DNA from: Streptomyces sp. HmicA12
GTDB taxonomy: Bacteria; Actinomycetota; Actinomycetes; Streptomycetales; Streptomycetaceae
Length of the DNA stretch: 64,000 nucleotides
Direction: 5' to 3'
Assembly: GCF_000373565.1 (NCBI RefSeq)
Contig: NZ_KB891808.1
Span: 109,317-173,316, forward strand
Made by a program: the position numbers and the translations under genes. Positions 39,871 through 47,386 of the stretch are shown one piece after another (the stretch's first letter is position 1; each line of letters opens with the position of its first letter). The notes under the pieces are model-generated. The model had not been told where the DNA came from and did no database searches. It was given only the letters and a program-made list of their open reading frames with translations.

Positions 39871-41579
39871 GCCGCCCCGGAGGACACCCCGCCGCAGCCC
39901 GCCGCCTGACCCCGTACGAGTACGCGGCCACGCACGGCCCGCGCGCCGGTGACCGCGTCCGCCTGGGTGACTCCGGGCTCACGATCAAGGTCGAGTCCGA
40001 CTCACAGGCGTACGGCGACGAGTTCCTGGCCGGGTTCGGCAAGACCGCCCGCGACGGACTGCACCTGAAGGCCGCCGCCGTCCGCGAGACCTGCGACGTG
40101 GTCATCTCGAACGTCGTCGTGATCGACGCGGCGCTCGGCATCCGCAAGGTGTCGATCGGCATCCGCGAGGGCCGCATCCACGCCATCGGCCGGGCCGGGA
40201 ACCCGGACACCCTCGACGGCGTGGACGTCGTGGTCGGCACGGGCACGTCCATCGTGTCCGGCGAGGGCCTGATCGCCACCGCCGGAGCCGTCGACACGCA
40301 CGTGCACCTGCTCTCCCCGCGCATCATGGAGGCCTCGCTCGCCTCCGGCGTGACCACGATCATCGGGCAGGAGTTCGGCCCGGTCTGGGGCGTCGGCGTC
40401 AACTCGCCCTGGGCGCTCAAGCACGCCTTCTCCGCCTTCGACGCCTGGCCGGTCAACATCGGCTTCCTGGGCCGGGGTTCGTCCTCGCACGACGCCCCGC
40501 TCGTGGAGGCGCTCGCCGAGGGCGGTGCCTGCGGGTTCAAGGTGCACGAGGACATGGGCGCGCACACCCGCGCGCTCGACACCGCGCTGCGCGTCGCCGA
40601 GGAGCACGACGTCCAAGTCGCCCTGCACAGCGACGGGTTGAACGAGTGCCTGTCGGTCGAGGACACCCTGAAGGTGCTGGACGGGCGGACCATCCACGCC
40701 TTCCACATCGAGGGCTGCGGCGGCGGCCACGTGCCCAACGTCCTGAAGATGGCGGGCGTCGCGAACGTCATCGGCTCGTCCACCAACCCGACCCTGCCCT
40801 TCGGCCGGGACGCCGTCGCCGAGCACTACGGCATGATCGTCTCCGTCCACGACCTCAAGCCCGACCTGCCGGGAGACGCCGCCATGGCCCGCGACCGGAT
40901 CCGCGCCGGGACGATGGGCGCCGAGGACGTGCTGCACGACCTGGGCGCCATCGGCATCACCTCGTCCGACGCGCAGGGCATGGGCCGGGCGGGCGAGACC
41001 GTCCGCCGTACCTTCGCGATGGCCGGCAAGATGAAGGGCGAGCTCGGCGACCCCGGAGTCGGCCACGACAACGACCGCGTCCTGCGCTACATGGCGAAGC
41101 TGACCATCAACCCCGCCATCGCGCACGGCCTCTCGCACGAGATCGGCTCCATCGAGCCCGGCAAGATGGCCGACATCGTGCTGTGGCGCCCCGAGTACTT
41201 CGGCGCGAAGCCGCAGCTCGTGCTCAAGTCCGGGTTCCCCGCGTACGGCGTCGTCGGCGACCCGAACGCGGCCACCGACACCTGCGAACCCCTCGTCCTG
41301 GGACCGCAGTTCGGCGCGCACGGCGCCGCTGCCGCCGAACTGTCCGTCGCCTTCGTCGCCCAGGCCGCCGTCGACGACGGCCACGACTCGATGCCCACCC
41401 GACGCCGCCGGGTCGCCGTGCGCGGCACCCGCGGCATCGGCCCGGCGGACCTCAGGTTCAACTCCCGTACGGGTGCCGTCGACGTGGACCAGCGCACCGG
41501 CCTGGTCACTCTCGACGGCGAGCCGCTGCGGTCCGAGCCGGCCGACTCCGTCTCCCTCAACCGTCTCTACTTCCTCTGA
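39867..41579 (+). CDS. ureC: Divergent urease alpha subunit
   Basis: 570-residue amidohydrolase of the urease alpha family. All nickel ligands are kept: DTHVH (H145, H147), the carbamylated lysine in FKVHED (K225) with H227, H254 in VALHSD, H280 in HAFHIEG and D368 in TSSDAQ. The mobile-flap cysteine of classical ureases (VCHHLD) is Val here (IVSVHDL, codon 40845-40847), the GGGTGPA-G-ATT-TPG substrate loop reads GQEFGPVWGVGVNSPW, and other pocket residues differ (A to G after the Asp ligand). It therefore belongs to a separate subgroup whose substrate may not be urea. UreD/E/F/G are absent, so metal loading would need genes elsewhere. agmatine deiminase-like gene follows after 10 bases. Confidence 0.9.
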   Translation: MSRPGGHPAAARRLTPYEYAATHGPRAGDRVRLGDSGLTIKVESDSQAYGDEFLAGFGKTARDGLHLKAAAVRETCDVVISNVVVIDAALGIRKVSIGIREGRIHAIGRAGNPDTLDGVDVVVGTGTSIVSGEGLIATAGAVDTHVHLLSPRIMEASLASGVTTIIGQEFGPVWGVGVNSPWALKHAFSAFDAWPVNIGFLGRGSSSHDAPLVEALAEGGACGFKVHEDMGAHTRALDTALRVAEEHDVQVALHSDGLNECLSVEDTLKVLDGRTIHAFHIEGCGGGHVPNVLKMAGVANVIGSSTNPTLPFGRDAVAEHYGMIVSVHDLKPDLPGDAAMARDRIRAGTMGAEDVLHDLGAIGITSSDAQGMGRAGETVRRTFAMAGKMKGELGDPGVGHDNDRVLRYMAKLTINPAIAHGLSHEIGSIEPGKMADIVLWRPEYFGAKPQLVLKSGFPAYGVVGDPNAATDTCEPLVLGPQFGAHGAAAAELSVAFVAQAAVDDGHDSMPTRRRRVAVRGTRGIGPADLRFNSRTGAVDVDQRTGLVTLDGEPLRSEPADSVSLNRLYFL

Positions 41580-41589
41580 GGTTTCTGTC

Positions 41590-42615
41590 ATGACCTACGT
41601 GATGCCGCCCGAGTGGGCCCCGCACGAGCGCACCTGGATGGCGTGGCCGAGCCCCAACCCGACCTTCGCCGACGACCAGGAGCTCGCCGAGGCCCGCGCC
41701 GCGTGGGCCGCGGTGGCCGACGCCGTGCGCGCGTACGAGCCGGTGACGATGGTCGTCGGACCGGGCCAGGAGGCATCGGCCCGCGAACTCCTCGACCCCG
41801 CGGTCGAGTTGGCCGAGCGTGACCTGGACGACGCGTGGATGCGGGACATCGGTCCCACGTTCGTGAAGCACGCGGAGTCGGGCGAACTGGCCGCCGTCGA
41901 CTGGACGTTCAACGGCTGGGGCGCGCAGGACTGGGCCCGCTGGGAGCACGACGCGAAGATCGCCCGCCATGTCGCCGACCTGACCGGGATCCCCGTGCAC
42001 TCCTCGCCCCTGGTGAACGAGGGCGGCGGCATCCACGTCGACGGCGAGGGCACCGTACTCCTCACCGAGACCGTGCAGCTCGACCCGGACCGCAACGGGG
42101 ACCGGTCGAAGGAGGACGTCGAGGCCGAGATCCACGCCCGCATCGGCACGACGAAGGCCATCTGGCTGCCGCGCGGACTCACCGGCGACTACGGCCAGTT
42201 CGGCACCCGCGGGCACGTCGACATCGTCGCCGCGTTCGCCGCGCCCGGCGTCGTCCTGGTCCACTCGCAGCAGGACCCCGCCCACCCCGACTTCGAGGTC
42301 AGCAGGGAGATCATCGGCGTCCTGTCCGGGCAGACCGACGCGCAGGGCCGCCCCCTGGAGATCGTCGAGGTCCCGGCCCCGACCGTCCTCACCGACGACG
42401 AGGGCTGGGTCGACTACTCGTACATCAACCACTACCTCTGCAACGACGGCGTGGTCCTGTGCGGCTTCGACGACCCGAACGACGAGAAGGCCGCCGCGAT
42501 CTTCCGCCGCCTCTTCCCGCGGCGGACGGTCACGCTCGTCGACGCGCGCACGATCTTCGCGGCAGGCGGCGGCATCCACTGCATCACGCAGCAGCAGCCC
42601 GTCCCGGGGAACTGA
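41590..42615 (+). CDS. Agmatine deiminase family protein
   Basis: 341-residue PAD-type guanidino hydrolase. Family signatures: PPEWAPHERTWMAWP, DAWMRDIGPTFV (Asp), VNEGGGIHVDGEGTVLLTE (Glu), GHVDIVAAF (His/Asp) and the catalytic cysteine C331 in AGGGIHCITQQQPVP. Agmatine deiminase makes N-carbamoylputrescine and ammonia from agmatine. The Streptomyces substrate could also be another guanidine compound. Its start is 10 bases after ureC, using the GAGG spanning the ureC stop, and its stop is one base before the TetR GTG, so translation is coupled. Together with a urease-like enzyme it suggests breakdown of a guanidino compound via a ureido intermediate. Confidence 0.9.
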   Translation: MTYVMPPEWAPHERTWMAWPSPNPTFADDQELAEARAAWAAVADAVRAYEPVTMVVGPGQEASARELLDPAVELAERDLDDAWMRDIGPTFVKHAESGELAAVDWTFNGWGAQDWARWEHDAKIARHVADLTGIPVHSSPLVNEGGGIHVDGEGTVLLTETVQLDPDRNGDRSKEDVEAEIHARIGTTKAIWLPRGLTGDYGQFGTRGHVDIVAAFAAPGVVLVHSQQDPAHPDFEVSREIIGVLSGQTDAQGRPLEIVEVPAPTVLTDDEGWVDYSYINHYLCNDGVVLCGFDDPNDEKAAAIFRRLFPRRTVTLVDARTIFAAGGGIHCITQQQPVPGN

Positions 42616-42616
42616 G

Positions 42617-43231
42617 GTGACCCGCCGCCACACCCCCGCCCCGCCGCGCGAGAACGTGCTCGCCGCGACCATGGCGATGATCGCCGAGAGCGGCCTGGAG
42701 AAGCTCACCCTGGCCGCGCTCGGGCGCGAGGTCGGCATGAGCAGCGGGCACCTCGCGTACCACTTCGGCTCCAAGGACGAGCTGCTGCTGCGCACCCTTG
42801 AGTGGAGCGAGGGCCAACTCGGCGCGAAACGGCGGGAGTTGCTGGTGGGCGACGGCAGCGCGCGCGAGCGCGTCGACGCGTACGCCGATCTGTACGTGCC
42901 CGACGGACACCGGGACCCGCACTGGTCGCTGTGGCTGGAGGTGTTCAACCGCTCGCAGAAGGCCGACGGCGACGCCCGTGCCCGCCAGGCCGCCATCGAG
43001 GGGGCCTGGCACCGCGATCTGGTGGCGCTGCTCGCCGAGGGGATCTCGCGCGGCGAGTTCCGCACCGGCGTCGACCCGGACCGGTTCGCGGCCCGGCTGC
43101 GGGCGATGCTCGACGGGTTCTCGATCCATGTGGTGATCGGGCTCCGCGGGGCCGACCGGGCTCAAGTCCTCGACCACGTACGGGAGTTCCTGGACGACGG
43201 GCTCGCCGCCCCGGTCAGCGGCCCGTCGTGA
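42617..43231 (+). CDS. TetR/BetI-like regulator of the urease-deiminase operon
   Basis: 204 residues. HTH at about 12-55 (NVLAATMAMIAESGLEKLTLAALGREVGMSSGHLAYHFGSKDELLLRTLEWSE). The C-terminal domain has the WSLWLEVFNRSQ and GISRGEFRTGVDPDRFAARLRAMLDGFSIHVV patterns common in BetI-type regulators that sense small polar amines. It is the last gene of the ureAB-ureC-deiminase operon, with one base between, so it probably controls that operon in response to a guanidine or amine. Its 3' end overlaps pxpC by 17 bases on the opposite strand. Confidence 0.88.
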   Translation: MTRRHTPAPPRENVLAATMAMIAESGLEKLTLAALGREVGMSSGHLAYHFGSKDELLLRTLEWSEGQLGAKRRELLVGDGSARERVDAYADLYVPDGHRDPHWSLWLEVFNRSQKADGDARARQAAIEGAWHRDLVALLAEGISRGEFRTGVDPDRFAARLRAMLDGFSIHVVIGLRGADRAQVLDHVREFLDDGLAAPVSGPS

Positions 43232-44075
43232 AGCGCACCGGGGTGCCCGGCACCGCCTGCGCCGCCGCCGCGAGGGCCTCCTCCGCGACGACCGCGATCA
43301 CCGGGTAGCCGCCGGTCGTCGGGTGATCGTGCAGGAAGACCACCGGGCGGCCGTCCGGCGGCACCTGCACCGCGCCGAGCACCATGCCCTCGCTCGGCAG
43401 TTCGGTCTCCACCTTCCATTTCAGGGACGGGCCTTCGGTGCGCAGGCCGATGCGGTTGCTGTGCGGCGAGACGGTGAACGTCGCCGACAGGAACGTCCGC
43501 AGGCCCGCCCCGGTGAACCAGTCCGTGCGCGGGCCGAGCCGCACCGGCAGGACGAGCTCGGCCGGCGGGGCCGGCCAGGGCGCGGCCGCCGGGAGCGCGG
43601 GGGAGTGCGGCGCCGGGCCCACGGGGAGCACGGTGCCCGTCGCGAGCGGGGCCGGGCCGAGGCCCGACAGGAGGTCGGTGGCGCGGCTGCCGAGGGTCGC
43701 CTCCACGGCGATGCCGCCGGCCACGGCGAGGTACGAGCGCAGGCCCGCCGTCGCCGTACCCGCGTCGAGGACGGCCCCGGCCGGGACGCGCACCGGGGTG
43801 CCCCACGGTGCGGGGCGGCCGTTCACGGTGACCGGGCAGGGGGCGCCGCCGACGACGACCGTGACCGGGTGGTCGGGGCGCAGCGCGCAGCCGGTCAGGG
43901 TGGTCTCCAGGACGGCGGCGCCCTCCGGGTTGCCGGCCAGCCTGTTGGCCAGGCGCATCGCGGGCGCGTCCAGGGCGCCGCTGCGGGGGACTCCCAGGTG
44001 GGCATGGCCTTGGCGGCCGGCGTCCTGGATCGTGGTCAGCGCCCCTGGGCGGGTGACGGTCAGTTTGGTGGTCAT
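43215..44075 (-). CDS. pxpC: 5-oxoprolinase subunit PxpC
   Basis: 286-residue member of the biotin-dependent carboxyltransferase (KipA/AHS2) family. Features: LTVTRPGALTTIQDAGRQGHAHLGVPRSGALD, LANRLAGNPEGAAVLETTLTG, LRSYLAVAGGI, GSRATDL, FTVSPHSNRIGLRTEG and HDHPTTGGYPVIAVV. With PxpA and PxpB it forms the ATP-dependent bacterial 5-oxoprolinase that opens pyroglutamate to glutamate. Starts with an ATGA overlap with pxpB. Slightly shorter than typical (about 290-310). Confidence 0.92.
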   Translation of the reverse strand: MTTKLTVTRPGALTTIQDAGRQGHAHLGVPRSGALDAPAMRLANRLAGNPEGAAVLETTLTGCALRPDHPVTVVVGGAPCPVTVNGRPAPWGTPVRVPAGAVLDAGTATAGLRSYLAVAGGIAVEATLGSRATDLLSGLGPAPLATGTVLPVGPAPHSPALPAAAPWPAPPAELVLPVRLGPRTDWFTGAGLRTFLSATFTVSPHSNRIGLRTEGPSLKWKVETELPSEGMVLGAVQVPPDGRPVVFLHDHPTTGGYPVIAVVAEEALAAAAQAVPGTPVRFTTGR

Positions 44076-44770
44076 GGGGTCCCGCCGTTCCCCTCAAGCC
44101 CCTCCGGCGATTGAGGAGCTGGGTCCGGGGCGGAGCCCCGTGACAGGGGCAGATACCGGACCAGCGTTCCGGGCGTCAGCAGCGCCGCCCGCTCCTTGGC
44201 CGGGTCCCACAGCGGAGTCGGATCCGGCATCGTGCCGATGATCTGCCAGCCGCCCGGCGTCGACCTCGGGTACACCGCCGAGTACGGGCCCGCGAGGGCC
44301 ACCGCGCCCGCCGGGACCCTGGTGCGCGGGGTGGCGCGGCGCGGGACGTGGAGGTGCTCCGGCAGGCCGGTCAGGTAACCGAAGCCGGGGGCGAAGCCGC
44401 AGAAGGCGACGCGGTACGTGTACGAGGAGTGCAGCGCGGCCACCTCGTCCTCGGCGACACCCCAGAGCGCGGCCACGTCGGCCAGGTCCGGGCCGTCGTA
44501 GACGACGGGGATCGTGACGACGTCGCCGTCCGCGGGGGGCGTCAACGGCACGTCCCAGTCCGCGAGTTGGCGTGCCAGTGGCTCGGGGTCCGGTACGCCG
44601 TCGAGCAGGACCGTGCGCGCGCCGGGCACGATCTCCGCGACCGGCGGCAGGGTGCCGGCCGCGCGGCGGCGCAGCAGTTCCGCGTGCAAAGCGCCGGCGC
44701 GCTCGCCGTCCGGCAGCTCCACGAGCAGGGCGTGCCGCCCGGCGGGGCGCACCACCATGTCGCCGCTCAC
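44072..44770 (-). CDS. pxpB: 5-oxoprolinase subunit PxpB (KipI-like)
   Basis: 232 residues of the AHS1/KipI family: VRPAGRHALLVELPDG, VTIPVVYDGPDLADVAALWGVAEDEVAALH, YRVAFCGFAPGFGYLTGLPEHLHVPRRATPRTRVPAGAVALAG and YPRSTPGGWQIIGTM. The GTG 44770 overlaps the pxpA stop (GTGA), and the stop overlaps the pxpC ATG. Odd point: the last ~15 residues (SAPDPAPQSPEGLEGNGG) are encoded by a copy of the dispersed Streptomyces repeat (44098-44139), so the natural C-terminus has been replaced or extended by repeat insertion. Confidence 0.92.
   Translation of the reverse strand: MSGDMVVRPAGRHALLVELPDGERAGALHAELLRRRAAGTLPPVAEIVPGARTVLLDGVPDPEPLARQLADWDVPLTPPADGDVVTIPVVYDGPDLADVAALWGVAEDEVAALHSSYTYRVAFCGFAPGFGYLTGLPEHLHVPRRATPRTRVPAGAVALAGPYSAVYPRSTPGGWQIIGTMPDPTPLWDPAKERAALLTPGTLVRYLPLSRGSAPDPAPQSPEGLEGNGGTP
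44098..44139 (-). repeat. Dispersed Streptomyces palindromic repeat, copy 2 (inside pxpB)
   Basis: gcccctccggcgattgagga followed by gctgggtccggggcggagcccc. Matches the other copies with one change (gct for gcg). It lies within the 3' coding end of pxpB. Confidence 0.85.
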
Positions 44771-45531
44771 GCGAACGCACCCACGGTGACCCCGGCGTCC
44801 TCCAGGGCCGCGCGCACCCGCGCCGCGATCCGGGCCGCGCCCGGGGTGTCGCCGTGCACGCACAGCGAACGGGCGGCGACCGCGACGCGCGTACCGTCGA
44901 CCGCCTCGACCCCGCCGTCCACGGCGAAGCCGACGGAGCGGCGCACCACCGCGTCGGCGTCCTCGACCACGGCGTGCGGCTCGCGGCGCGGGACGAGGGT
45001 GCCCTCGGGGGTGTACGCGCGGTCGGCGAAGGCCTCGCGGACCGGGGTGAGGCCCGCCTCCCCGGCGACGGCCAGCAGACGCGATCCGGGCAGGCCGAGC
45101 ACGGGGAGTGCGCCGCCCGCCAGCTGGACGCCCGCGATCACGGCGCGGGCCTGTTCGTCGTCGCGCACCGTGCGGTTGTAGAGCGCGCCGTGCGGCTTCA
45201 CGTACGCGACCGTGGCCCCGGCCGCCTCCGCGAACACCCTCAACGCGCCGATCTGGTACGCCACTTCGGCCGCCAGCTCGTCCGCCGGTACGTCCATGGC
45301 GCGCCGCCCGAATCCGGCGAGGTCGCGGTACGAGACCTGCGCGCCGATCCGCACACCGCGCTCGGCCGCGCGCTCGCAGACCCGGCGCATCACGCTCGGA
45401 TCACCCGCGTGGAAGCCGCAGGCGACGTTGGCACTGGTGACGACGGAGAGCAGGGCCTCGTCGTCGGTGAGGGTCCAGCGGCCGAAGCCCTCGCCGAGAT
45501 CCGCGTTGAGGTCGATCACGTTCTGAGGCAC
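44767..45531 (-). CDS. pxpA: 5-oxoprolinase subunit PxpA (LamB/YcsF family)
   Basis: 254 residues. Family motifs: VIDLNADLGEGFGRW at the N-terminus, SANVACGFHAGDPSVMRR, GAQVSYRDLAGFGRRAMD, YVKPHGALYN and SLCVHGDTPGAARIAARVRAAL. PxpA is the catalytic scaffold of 5-oxoprolinase. Start: GTG 45531 gives the family N-terminus and sits exactly where the -10 TACGTT would start transcription, suggesting a leaderless message; the frame is open to 45567. It heads pxpABC and diverges from the DUF969-DUF979-pcp unit. Confidence 0.92.
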   Translation of the reverse strand: MPQNVIDLNADLGEGFGRWTLTDDEALLSVVTSANVACGFHAGDPSVMRRVCERAAERGVRIGAQVSYRDLAGFGRRAMDVPADELAAEVAYQIGALRVFAEAAGATVAYVKPHGALYNRTVRDDEQARAVIAGVQLAGGALPVLGLPGSRLLAVAGEAGLTPVREAFADRAYTPEGTLVPRREPHAVVEDADAVVRRSVGFAVDGGVEAVDGTRVAVAARSLCVHGDTPGAARIAARVRAALEDAGVTVGAFA

Positions 45532-45537
45532 GGTCTC

Positions 45538-45650
45538 AACGTAGGCGATTGTTGAACGATTCGACAAGAGCCCGTTTTGCGGCGCTGTCGGCTTCCTGGC
45601 GTCCGCTTATCGGACACCCCTTGTTCGATCGTTCAACAATCACCTAGGGT
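45538..45650. promoter_or_regulatory. Mirror-image promoter/operator of the pyroglutamate module
   Basis: Two 22-bp sites in opposite orientation, 45547-45568 (core gttgaacgattcgacaa) and 45620-45641 (core ttgttcgatcgttcaacaa), agree at about 19 positions. Each contains the -35 of the gene it faces: leftward TTGTCG (45567-45562), 18 bp, TACGTT (45543-45538); rightward TTGTTC (45621-45626), 18 bp, TAGGGT (45645-45650). A small hairpin gtccg-cttat-cggac (45601-45615) lies midway. The site resembles GntR-type operators. Confidence 0.75.
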
Positions 45651-45688
45651 CCGGGCGTCCCCCCACCGCCCCCCGTGAAGGCCGCCGC

Positions 45689-46417
45689 ATGATCGTTCTA
45701 CTCGGCGTGCTCGTGGTGATCCTCGGATTCGTCACGCGCCGCAATCCCGTCCTCGTCGTCGGCGTCGCCGGCATAGTCACCGGGCTGCTCGGCAGGATGG
45801 ATCCGCAGGAGATCCTCGCCGCCTTCGGCAAGGCGTTCGCCGACAGCCGGTCCGTCACCGTGTTCGCCATCGTGCTTCCGGTGATCGGACTCCTGGAGCG
45901 GTACGGCCTGCGGGAACAGGCCCGCACCCTGATCGGCAAGCTGGGCAGCCTCAGCGCCGGCCGCTTCCTCACCGTGTACCTGCTGGTCCGCCAGGTCACC
46001 GCGGCCTTCGGGCTCAACAACCTCGGCGGCCCGGCCCAGACCGTGCGCCCGCTCGTCGCACCCATGGCCGAGGCCGCCGCCGAGCGCACCGTGGGCGCCA
46101 AGCTGCCCGACCGGCTGCGCGAGAAGGTCCGCTCCTACTCCGCGTCCGCCGACAACGTCGGCCTCTTCTTCGGCGAGGACTGCTTCATCGCGATCGGCTC
46201 GATCCTGCTGATCACCGGTTTCGTGAACTCCACGTACCACCAGGACCTCGAACCCACCCAACTCGCCCTGTGGGCCATCCCGTCGGCGGTCTGCGCCTTC
46301 GTCATCCACGGCGCCCGGCTGCTCCTGCTCGACAAGAAGCTGGAGCGCGAAATGGCCCTCGCGGCCGCCGAGAACGACTTCCCCCTGCCCGCGACGACCG
46401 AGGAGGCCGGCAAGTGA
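45689..46417 (+). CDS. DUF969 membrane protein, probable pyroglutamate transporter subunit
   Basis: 242 residues with about six TM segments: MIVLLGVLVVILGFVTRRNPVLVVGVAGIVTGLLG, SVTVFAIVLPVIGLLERYGL, FLTVYLLVRQVTAAFGLNNLGGPAQTVRPLVAPMAEAAAE, then the family-typical SASADNVGLFFGEDCFIAIGSILL. DUF969 always pairs with DUF979; the pair has been linked by gene neighbourhood to 5-oxoproline uptake. Neighbours here (pxpABC, pcp) fully support that inference, though transport is not proven. GAAGG precedes ATG 45689. GTGA overlap with the next gene. Confidence 0.88.
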   Translation: MIVLLGVLVVILGFVTRRNPVLVVGVAGIVTGLLGRMDPQEILAAFGKAFADSRSVTVFAIVLPVIGLLERYGLREQARTLIGKLGSLSAGRFLTVYLLVRQVTAAFGLNNLGGPAQTVRPLVAPMAEAAAERTVGAKLPDRLREKVRSYSASADNVGLFFGEDCFIAIGSILLITGFVNSTYHQDLEPTQLALWAIPSAVCAFVIHGARLLLLDKKLEREMALAAAENDFPLPATTEEAGK

Positions 46418-47376
46418 TCAGGGTCGAATGGCTGTACTGGCTCGTCGGTCTCGTCTTCGTCGTCATGGCGGTGCAGATGGCGAAGGACCGCACCAACCCC
46501 AAGCGCTGGACGTCCGCCGCCTTCTGGGGACTGCTCGGGCTCACCTTCCCCTACGGCACCGGAGTCACCGGCACCGAAGGGTTCACCCTGCCCGCCGAAC
46601 CGCTCGGCGTCGCCGTCCTCGCGCTCATCGTGCTCGCCGGGTTCAACTTCATCGGCAAGGGCGTGCCCGTGACGACCACGGGCGAGGAGCGCGAGGCATC
46701 GGCGGCGAGGCTCGGCAACAAGCTCTTCGTCCCCGCGCTGACGATCCCCCTCGTGGCCATCGTCTGCGCCTCCTTCCTCGACGAGTCCGGCCTGTTCGAG
46801 ACCGGAAAGGCCACGCTCATCGGGCTCGGCGTCGGCTGCGTCGTCGCGCTGATCGTCGGCATGCTGGTGACGGGCGAGCGCAAGCTGTCCGTGCCGCTGC
46901 ACTCCGGCCGCTCGATGCTGGAGTCGATGGGCTCGGCGCTGCTCCTTCCGCAGCTCCTGTCCGTCCTCGGCTCGATCTTCGCCGTCGCCGGGGTCGGCAC
47001 CCAGGTCGGCAAACTCGTCGACGACGTCCTCCCCGAAGGCTCCAAGTACGCCGCCGTGCTCGCGTACTGCGTCGGCATGTTCCTGTTCACGCTGATCATG
47101 GGCAACGCGTTCGCGGCGTTCCCGGTGATGACCGCGGCGATCGGCTGGCCCGTGCTCATCCAGCAGATGCACGGCAACGAGGTGGCGGTCCTCGCCATCG
47201 GCATGCTCGCCGGGTTCAGCGGCACCCTCTGCACGCCGATGGCGGCCAACTTCAACATCGTCCCCGCGTCGCTGCTCGAACTGAAGGACCAGTACGGGCC
47301 GATCAAGGCGCAGCTGCCGACGGCGCTCGCGCTGCTCGGCTGCAACATCGTGTTCATGGCACTCTTCGCGGTCTGA
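46414..47376 (+). CDS. DUF979 membrane protein, probable pyroglutamate transporter subunit
   Basis: 320 residues, about eight to ten TM helices: IRVEWLYWLVGLVFVVMAVQMAKDRTNPKRWTSAAFWGLLGLTFPYG, then VPALTIPLVAIVC, GSALLLPQLLSVLGSIFAVAGVGTQVGKLV, LFTLIMGNAFAAFPVMTAAIGWP and GFSGTLCTPMAANFNIVPASLLELKDQYGPIKAQ. The last motif, with TPMAANFN, resembles ion-transporter-superfamily helical hairpins. It is translationally coupled to DUF969 (GTGA overlap with GAGGAGG upstream). Inferred 5-oxoproline permease partner. Confidence 0.88.
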   Translation: MIRVEWLYWLVGLVFVVMAVQMAKDRTNPKRWTSAAFWGLLGLTFPYGTGVTGTEGFTLPAEPLGVAVLALIVLAGFNFIGKGVPVTTTGEEREASAARLGNKLFVPALTIPLVAIVCASFLDESGLFETGKATLIGLGVGCVVALIVGMLVTGERKLSVPLHSGRSMLESMGSALLLPQLLSVLGSIFAVAGVGTQVGKLVDDVLPEGSKYAAVLAYCVGMFLFTLIMGNAFAAFPVMTAAIGWPVLIQQMHGNEVAVLAIGMLAGFSGTLCTPMAANFNIVPASLLELKDQYGPIKAQLPTALALLGCNIVFMALFAV

Positions 47377-47386
47377 GGGAGAAACA

